Source: Chthonomonas sp035294165 (GTDB taxonomy: Bacteria; Armatimonadota; Chthonomonadetes; Chthonomonadales; Chthonomonadaceae). From it: a DNA stretch of 11,419 bases. A model generated the notes under the pieces. It made no database searches and was not told the DNA's origin. It was given only the letters and a program-made list of their open reading frames with translations. The translations under genes and the position numbers were made by a program. Positions within the stretch are counted from its first letter, which is position 1, and every line of letters starts with the position of its first letter. The stretch lies in the NCBI RefSeq assembly GCF_035294165.1, contig NZ_DATGLN010000262.1, positions 1 through 11,419 on the forward strand. The letters are read 5' to 3'. Shown piece by piece: positions 6,000 through 11,419 of the stretch.

Positions 6000-7880
6000 A
6001 TGTCGGCTCAGCCTCGAGGGCCTGTGATCGCCCTCGCTCAAAGCCCTTTCGCCTCTATGCAGCCCTTGCCTCTGCAGGCGGTTCGGTTGAAGGACCGATT
6101 CTGGGCACCGCGCCTGCAAACCAATCGTTCGGTAACGCTTCCCTCTCAAATCCAACGATGCGAAGAGACCGGACGTATAGATAACTTTCGCCGTGCCTCC
6201 GGCAAAAAACAGATCGATTTCCAAGGAATCTACTTCAACGACTCCGACGTCTATAAGCTTCTTGAAGCTATCGCCTACGCCATCGGTTACGAGCCGGATG
6301 CTAACCTCGAAGCTCAGATGGAGGCCATCATCGCCGAAATCGCCGCCGCACAACAGCCCGATGGCTACCTCAACACCTACTTCATGTTCGACCGTGCCAA
6401 AGACCGCTTCGCCAATCTCCGCGACATGCACGAAATCTACTGCGCCGGCCATCTCTTTCAAGCCGCCGTAGCCCACTACCGCGCCACCGGCCGAACCAAC
6501 CTTCTCGATGTTGCTAGGCGTTATGCCGACCTGCTCTACGCTAAGTTTGGCCCAAACGGTCAGCCAGGAGCTTGTGGACACCCCGAAGCCGAAATGGCGC
6601 TTGTGGAGCTTGCGCGCACAACCGGGGATGCACGTTACCTCGAACTCGCCAAATGCATGGTCGAGGCTCGTGGCAGAGGGGTTCTAGGTGGCAGCCCTTA
6701 CCATCAAGACCACGTGCCCTTTGTGGAACAGAGGGAGTTCGTCGGGCACGCCGTCCGCCATCTCTATTTAGCTTCAGGGGCAACCGATATTGCGCTTGAA
6801 ACAGGCGATCAAGCCTATCTCGCCGCCCTCGATGCCCTCTGGCAAGACCTCGTACAGCACAAACTCTATATCACCGGCGGAGTAGGTTCCCGCTACGAAG
6901 GAGAGGCCTTTGGTGCCCCTTATGAGCTGCCCGACGATCGGGCCTATGCAGAAACCTGCGCCAATATCGCCCTCGTTATGTGGTGCTATCGCCTGCTCCA
7001 TCTCAAAGGCAACCCCATCTATGCCGACATCATGGAACGCGCCCTCTACAACGGAGTTCTCTCCGGCATCTCGCTCGACGGCGAGCACTATTTCTACCCG
7101 AATCCTCTTGCCGACCGAGGCGGTCATCGGCGTCAAAAATGGTTCGGCTGCGCCTGCTGTCCCCCCAACATCGCGCGCATGCTGGCCTCTTTACCCGGCT
7201 ACTTCGCCAGCACAGATCAACAAAACCAACTCTATCTTCACCTCTACGCACAAGGCGAAATCCACTTTCCAACCCCAGAAGGAGACGTCCACCTACGGGT
7301 GAACACACACTATCCTTGGGAGGGGCTTATCGAAATCGAGTTGTTGAGCGCCCCCGCACACACGACAACTCTCTTCCTACGCGTTCCCCAATGGGCAAAA
7401 GAAGCTACCCTTCTCTGCAACGGAGATGCTTCCGCCGAAACCGCCCTTCCATCCTCCGGCAGCTACGCGAAAGTGGCCATAAACGGCGCCCCTGCAACGA
7501 TCCGTTTGGAGCTGCCTATGCCTATAGAGTGGACTCAAAGCCATCCCCATGTGCAGAATCACTATCAAAAAGTGGCGCTCACGCGAGGGCCGGTCGTCTA
7601 CTGCCTGGAACAGAGCGATCATCCCAACACAGACCCATGGGATATTCTGCTTACCCATGAGACAACTTTTACGCCGGAACATCGTTCCGATCTGCTTAAC
7701 GGGGTAACGGTGTTGACCGGTCGGGGAGTAGCATTGAACAGAGAGCGGTGGGCAGGGAAGCTGTATGCCCCTTATCGGTCCTATGAAACATCGCATCCTG
7801 TAGCGATCACGGCCATCCCTTACTATGCTTGGGCAAACCGAGAGGCCGGCCCGATGACCGTATGGCTTCCCATCCTCTAA
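6000..7880 (+). CDS. Beta-L-arabinofuranosidase, glycoside hydrolase family 127 (DUF1680)
   Basis: GH127 enzymes are retaining glycosidases that release beta-L-arabinofuranose from arabino-oligosaccharides, using a zinc-bound cysteine nucleophile. From the ATG at 6000 (GGGAG 7 nt upstream) the protein has 626 residues, near the family norm. The start covers the catalytic (alpha/alpha)6 barrel; an in-frame ATG at 5946 would add 18 residues and has a weaker ribosome site. Counted from 6000, RYEGEAFG holds the likely acid/base E302, AYAETCAN gives zinc ligands E318 and C320, and FGCACCPPN gives C384, C386 and C387. The spacing matches Bifidobacterium HypBA1, where Cys417 is the nucleophile, so C386 is the likely nucleophile here. 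The zinc set is complete, so activity is expected. No signal peptide is visible, which implies cytoplasmic action on imported sugars. Beta-strand-rich modules follow at the C-terminus. No sugar transporter is adjacent, and GH127 members vary in specificity. Confidence 0.9.
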   Translation: MSAQPRGPVIALAQSPFASMQPLPLQAVRLKDRFWAPRLQTNRSVTLPSQIQRCEETGRIDNFRRASGKKQIDFQGIYFNDSDVYKLLEAIAYAIGYEPDANLEAQMEAIIAEIAAAQQPDGYLNTYFMFDRAKDRFANLRDMHEIYCAGHLFQAAVAHYRATGRTNLLDVARRYADLLYAKFGPNGQPGACGHPEAEMALVELARTTGDARYLELAKCMVEARGRGVLGGSPYHQDHVPFVEQREFVGHAVRHLYLASGATDIALETGDQAYLAALDALWQDLVQHKLYITGGVGSRYEGEAFGAPYELPDDRAYAETCANIALVMWCYRLLHLKGNPIYADIMERALYNGVLSGISLDGEHYFYPNPLADRGGHRRQKWFGCACCPPNIARMLASLPGYFASTDQQNQLYLHLYAQGEIHFPTPEGDVHLRVNTHYPWEGLIEIELLSAPAHTTTLFLRVPQWAKEATLLCNGDASAETALPSSGSYAKVAINGAPATIRLELPMPIEWTQSHPHVQNHYQKVALTRGPVVYCLEQSDHPNTDPWDILLTHETTFTPEHRSDLLNGVTVLTGRGVALNRERWAGKLYAPYRSYETSHPVAITAIPYYAWANREAGPMTVWLPIL

Positions 7881-7885
7881 AGCCG

Positions 7886-7914
7886 TTGGGGCAGCTTTAA
7901 CAAAGCTGCCCCAA
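7886..7914. terminator. Strong hairpin between convergent genes, probable bidirectional terminator
   Basis: TTGGGGCAGCTTT and AAAGCTGCCCCAA form a perfect 13-bp stem with a 3-nt loop (AAC). It starts 6 nt after the GH127 stop codon and ends 9 nt before the end of the convergent ABC gene. Neither strand has a clear T-tract after the stem, so it departs from the classical intrinsic terminator, but position and strength suggest it ends or stabilises both transcripts. Confidence 0.7.
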
Positions 7915-7922
7915 ACAACCTG

Positions 7923-9689
7923 CTAGGCCAACAAAGCCTGTATGCCTGAATCTTGTTCATGGGCGGCGCGGAACTGCTCGTTATAGAGATTTTGGTACAC
8001 CCCAGGCCGGCTAACCAACTCCGCATGTGTCCCGATATCCACAATGCGCCCCTGATCGAGCACCACGATCTTGTCGGCGTTCATGATGGTAGAAAGCCGG
8101 TGAGTGATGACGAAGCTCGTTCTCCCCTTCATCAGGCGCTCCAGAGCGGCCTGGACGTTGGCCTCTGTCTTGCTATCTAGGGCCGAAGTGGCATCATCCA
8201 GAATGAGAATGCGTGGATTGGTAAGCGCGGCCCGTGCAATGGCCATGCGTTGCTTCTGCCCTACGGAAAGCTTAATGCCCTCCTCGCCGATCTTTGTGTC
8301 GTAGGCCTGAGGCAGCGTGAGAATGAACTCGTGCAGATCGGCCATTTTTGCCGCCTGCATGATCTGCCAATCGGTGGCATCGTGATAGCCGTACTTGATG
8401 TTCTCCTTAAGGGACACTGAGAACAGCAAGCTCTCTTGGCTCACGATGCTTATCTGCCTTCGTATCGATTCGAGCTTAACCTTCCGTATGTCCACACCGT
8501 CAATGCGAATGGCGCCGTGCCCCGGAGGAACCTCGTAAAAACGTGCGATAAGGTTAACCAATGTTGTTTTTCCGGAGCCAGAAGGCCCTACAATGGCCAC
8601 AACCTCTCCGGGCGCCACTTTCAGGCAGATATCGTGCAGAACGGGGTGGTCGCGCTCGTATCCAAAGGTAACATGGTCGAACTCCACCTCGCCGCGCATA
8701 TTGGTAAGCGGCCTGGCATCGGGCGCATCGGTTATTTCCGGCCGGGTATCTAGCGTCTCGAAAACCCGTTCCATGGCCGCAATAGTCCACTGCACCGTCA
8801 CGTTGAAGTCCACAATGCGCACGGCAGGGTCATAAAGCTGGTTGAGGAGCGCATTAAAGGCCAACAAAGCCCCTATCTCCATGCGATGGTGCAGAATCAA
8901 AACCCCACCATACCAAAGCACCGCGCCGGTAAAGGTCGCTCGTATGACTTGGGCAATGGCGCCAAGTCGCCGATTAAGCTTCATCTGCTTCATGCCGAGG
9001 TCGAAGTTCTCCTTCACCGTCTGCATGAAGCGCTCTGTCTCGTACTCTTCGCGGGCAAACGCTTTGACGACCATAATTCCGGCAAGCTTTTCCTGCAGTG
9101 CTCCGAGCATGGCATCCCACTTTTCTCGCAGTTCGATGCTTAGCGGGCGAATGTAGCGGATAAAGTATTTGTAGTTGGCCACATAGAAGGGGATGCCCGC
9201 TAACGCCAAAAGCGTAAGGCGCCACTGCATGGTAAAGAGAACCACCAAAATAGCGATGACGCTGAGCATATCGGCCATGAACGTAACGAACCCACCGGAG
9301 ATCATCTGTTGGATGAAGTCAATATCGCCCATCAGACGCGCCATGATTTTGCCCGTTTGGCGGGTGTCGTAGTAGGAAAGAGAGAGACGATTGAGATGCC
9401 GATAGCTCTCGAAACGAAGGTCAAAAACGACCCGCTGCCCCAACCACCCTATGGTGTAGTTTAGCCAGAACGACACGATTCCACGCAGCGCATAAAGCCC
9501 CACTATCGCCCAGAAAATCCATACCAGCGCCCGGTAGTTTTTGTGGGGAATCACCACATCAATGGTGTATCCGATGATACGTGGCAACACAATGGGCGTA
9601 AAGGTGATGATCAGCAACAGGAGAACGGCAAGCGCCACCTTTTTGCGATAGGGTCGTAAATAGCCCAGCAACCGACGAAACAGTTCCAT
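7923..9689 (-). CDS. ABC exporter half-transporter, degenerate ATP-site subunit (MsbA/MDR-like)
   Basis: A 588-residue half-transporter with an N-terminal six-helix membrane domain (segments near 18-45, 55-80, 135-150, 155-175, 245-265 and 275-290) fused to an ATPase domain. The exporter coupling-helix region includes ALQEKLAGIMVVKAFAREEY. The ATPase has Walker A GPSGSGKT (368-375), the Q-loop at SQES (417-420), signature LSVGQ (474-478) and Walker B ILILD (494-498). D499 replaces the catalytic Glu, and the H-loop is ITHR (H530). Asp for Glu is typical of degenerate subunits in heterodimeric exporters such as TM287/288; LSVGQ occurs in some ABCC proteins. It follows its partner by 4 nt, with GGGAG 9 nt before the ATG, so the two should be co-translated. 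The substrate (drug, lipid or peptide) is not readable. Confidence 0.92.
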   Translation of the reverse strand: MELFRRLLGYLRPYRKKVALAVLLLLIITFTPIVLPRIIGYTIDVVIPHKNYRALVWIFWAIVGLYALRGIVSFWLNYTIGWLGQRVVFDLRFESYRHLNRLSLSYYDTRQTGKIMARLMGDIDFIQQMISGGFVTFMADMLSVIAILVVLFTMQWRLTLLALAGIPFYVANYKYFIRYIRPLSIELREKWDAMLGALQEKLAGIMVVKAFAREEYETERFMQTVKENFDLGMKQMKLNRRLGAIAQVIRATFTGAVLWYGGVLILHHRMEIGALLAFNALLNQLYDPAVRIVDFNVTVQWTIAAMERVFETLDTRPEITDAPDARPLTNMRGEVEFDHVTFGYERDHPVLHDICLKVAPGEVVAIVGPSGSGKTTLVNLIARFYEVPPGHGAIRIDGVDIRKVKLESIRRQISIVSQESLLFSVSLKENIKYGYHDATDWQIMQAAKMADLHEFILTLPQAYDTKIGEEGIKLSVGQKQRMAIARAALTNPRILILDDATSALDSKTEANVQAALERLMKGRTSFVITHRLSTIMNADKIVVLDQGRIVDIGTHAELVSRPGVYQNLYNEQFRAAHEQDSGIQALLA

Positions 9690-9693
9690 GACG

Positions 9694-11419
9694 CTACGCT
9701 CCCGACTCCAAAGCTACCTTAAACTGTTGATGGAAAAGGCTCGCATAGATGCCCCCCAACGCCAGAAGTTCGTTGTGGTTGCCCATCTCGCGAATAACTC
9801 CCTTCTCCATAACCACGATCTTATCCGCCTTGACGATGGTGGACAGGCGATGGGCGATCACAAAACAGGTTCGTCCTTTCATCAAACGCTCCAGCGCCTC
9901 TTGGATGAGCGCTTCCGTCTCCGAATCGAGGGCTGAAGTCGCCTCATCTAAAATGAGGATTCGCGGGTCGGCCAATAAGGCTCTGGCAATGGCGATTCGT
10001 TGCTTCTCGCCTCCCGACAGCTTTACGCCATCCTCCCCCAAACGGGTGTCGTAGCCACGAGGCATGGCCTCGATGACGTGCGCGATGTTGGCCGCCCGGG
10101 CAGCCGCCTCTACCTCCTCGTCGGTTGCATCGAGCTTGCCATAACGAATGTTCTCGCGGATGGTGGTGTTGAACAGCATGGTCTCTTGAATGACCACCCC
10201 TATCTGCCGACGCAACGATTTAAGCTGCACATCCCGCAGGTCGTACCCGTCAATGGTGATGCGCCCATCGGTAACATCGTAATGGCGCTGAAGCAGGTTC
10301 ACCATGGTGGTTTTCCCCGATCCGGATGGTCCCACCAAGGCAACTACTTCACCCGCTTTCACATCGAGATTAACCCCCTTGATCACGGGCTGACCTGGCT
10401 CATACTCGAACCAAACATTTTCGTAGCGTACATCGCCGCGAATGGGTGGAAGAGGAATGGCGTTCGGCTTATCGGTAACGTTGGGCTTTGTATCGAGGGT
10501 GCGAAAGATGCGCCATAAGGCCGCATTGGTGCGCGCGATCTGGTCATTGAGCTGGATCATGCGCAATGTCGGCTGGTATAAGTACCCCCCAATGTAGCCA
10601 TAAAACGCGATGAGACTTCCGGGCGTTAGCTTGCCCTCAATAACCAGTTTGCCCCCATACCAGATCAGCAAAGCCGTGCCGATGGCGCCTATAAACTCGG
10701 CCAGCGTCCAGAGGGCGGTACTGAGAACGGAGGCACGCAGGTTTAGATGCAGCAGATTGCGCGTTTCACCGGCAAATTGTCGCACCTCGTAACGCTCACG
10801 GGCATAGGATTTCACCACCTGCACGCCCGCCAGCTTCTCCTGAAGGTCGCCGTAGATGATCTCCCTTTGCTCTCGCACCTCATAGCTTGTTTGCTTAATG
10901 CGCCCAATGAAGATGAGGTAGTTGGCAATATAGATGGGGTATACCGAAAGTGCCACTAAGGCAAGCTTCCAGTTGAGCGAGAAGATAATGAATAAAACCG
11001 CAATAAGCGTTACACTATCTTGCAGAATGTTAACGAACCCACCGCTCAACAACTGGTCGAGCGAGGCCACATCGTTGGTGATGTTGGACATTAGCTTGCC
11101 GGTCTGGCTGCGTTCAAAAAAACCCAGCGAGAGGGTCTGCATATGCGCATAGAGTTTCCTCCGCATGTCCAGCTTGAAACGTTGCCCCAGCAGCGTGATG
11201 CAATAGGTAAGCCAGTAACCAACGAAGGCACTTCCGGCGGCGACCCCCACAAACGCGAAGAAGATGGCAGCTAAATGGACGGGGAGATGCTCGCGAAGTG
11301 CCTTCTGCGTAAGGCTATCCGTCAGCAGCTTAATGAGATAAGGCGGAGGTAAACTCAACGCGGAGGTGCACAGCGTCAAGACGACGATCAACAAAATCAA
11401 CCGCCAATAGACGCGCACC
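9694..11419 (-). CDS. ABC exporter half-transporter, canonical ATP-site subunit, 5' end outside the window
   Basis: The first gene of the leftward operon, upstream of its degenerate partner. The visible 574 residues start from a GTG at 11418, but the beginning (VYWRLILLIVVLT) is already inside the first membrane helix, so a few residues probably lie outside the window. Six predicted membrane segments precede an ATPase domain. Counted from the GTG, the domain has Walker A GPSGSGKT (363-370), Q-loop VIQE (409-412), signature LSGGE (467-471), Walker B ILILD (487-491), catalytic E492 and H-loop H523. This subunit should supply the hydrolysing Walker B of the heterodimer. The membrane domain includes DLQEKLAGVQVVKSYARERY, very like the partner, so the pair arose by duplication of one ancestral half-transporter. 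Confidence 0.92.
   Translation of the reverse strand, partial: VRVYWRLILLIVVLTLCTSALSLPPPYLIKLLTDSLTQKALREHLPVHLAAIFFAFVGVAAGSAFVGYWLTYCITLLGQRFKLDMRRKLYAHMQTLSLGFFERSQTGKLMSNITNDVASLDQLLSGGFVNILQDSVTLIAVLFIIFSLNWKLALVALSVYPIYIANYLIFIGRIKQTSYEVREQREIIYGDLQEKLAGVQVVKSYARERYEVRQFAGETRNLLHLNLRASVLSTALWTLAEFIGAIGTALLIWYGGKLVIEGKLTPGSLIAFYGYIGGYLYQPTLRMIQLNDQIARTNAALWRIFRTLDTKPNVTDKPNAIPLPPIRGDVRYENVWFEYEPGQPVIKGVNLDVKAGEVVALVGPSGSGKTTMVNLLQRHYDVTDGRITIDGYDLRDVQLKSLRRQIGVVIQETMLFNTTIRENIRYGKLDATDEEVEAAARAANIAHVIEAMPRGYDTRLGEDGVKLSGGEKQRIAIARALLADPRILILDEATSALDSETEALIQEALERLMKGRTCFVIAHRLSTIVKADKIVVMEKGVIREMGNHNELLALGGIYASLFHQQFKVALESGA

Noticed and set aside
5940..6581. A 213-residue open frame on the minus strand opposite the GH127 gene
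   Set aside because: It lies inside a complete, well-conserved enzyme gene and has no recognisable motifs; it is a codon-bias shadow.
7030..7660. Overlapping arginine- and serine-rich open frames in alternative frames of the GH127 gene
   Set aside because: Their composition is typical of off-frame readings of GC-rich genes, and the main frame carries the full catalytic set.

Overview
The window is about 11.4 kb of moderately GC-rich, densely packed bacterial chromosome. No gene fixes the taxon. The mix of a membrane pyrophosphatase, a fused siroheme-decarboxylase-like protein, a GH127 arabinofuranosidase and an MsbA-like half-transporter pair would suit a free-living, carbohydrate-using bacterium such as an Armatimonadota member, but that is a guess. 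Nothing here is phage-like, and I see no transposase, tRNA, rRNA or CRISPR array.

Layout. From 1 to 1662 on the minus strand lies the N-terminal three quarters of an ion-pumping membrane pyrophosphatase (hppA). Its C-terminus is outside the window. A divergent intergenic region (1663-1942) holds a consensus sigma-70 promoter for hppA, with a perfect inverted repeat abutting its -10 box, and a plausible promoter for the rightward genes. Rightward come a RimI-type acetyltransferase (1943-2464), a two-module AhbA/AhbB-like (Lrp/AsnC fold) protein (2502-3638), and a type II restriction-modification pair: a PD-(D/E)xK nuclease (3669-4318) and an N6-adenine-type methyltransferase (4326-5886). A GH127 beta-L-arabinofuranosidase follows (6000-7880). 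A 13-bp hairpin at 7886-7914 separates it from a convergent leftward operon of two half-size ABC exporters (9694-11419, cut at its 5' end, then 7923-9689).

The most notable point is that both genes of the restriction-modification pair are broken by different small lesions. The nuclease frame is lost by what looks like one missing T in or near a T-run around 4129-4141. The methyltransferase frame is broken by an exact 10-bp tandem duplication at 4949-4968. Undoing either lesion on paper restores a smooth full-length protein, so the decay is recent, reversible, or (for the homopolymer) possibly a sequencing error. The nuclease is also visibly more AT-rich than its neighbours, consistent with acquisition by transfer.

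The two ABC subunits look like a heterodimeric exporter. One carries Asp in place of the catalytic Glu and also an LSVGQ signature, while the other is canonical, so each composite ATP site would carry one deviation. I found no convincing previously undescribed multi-gene system. The findings are lesion-level, regulatory and domain-architecture observations.
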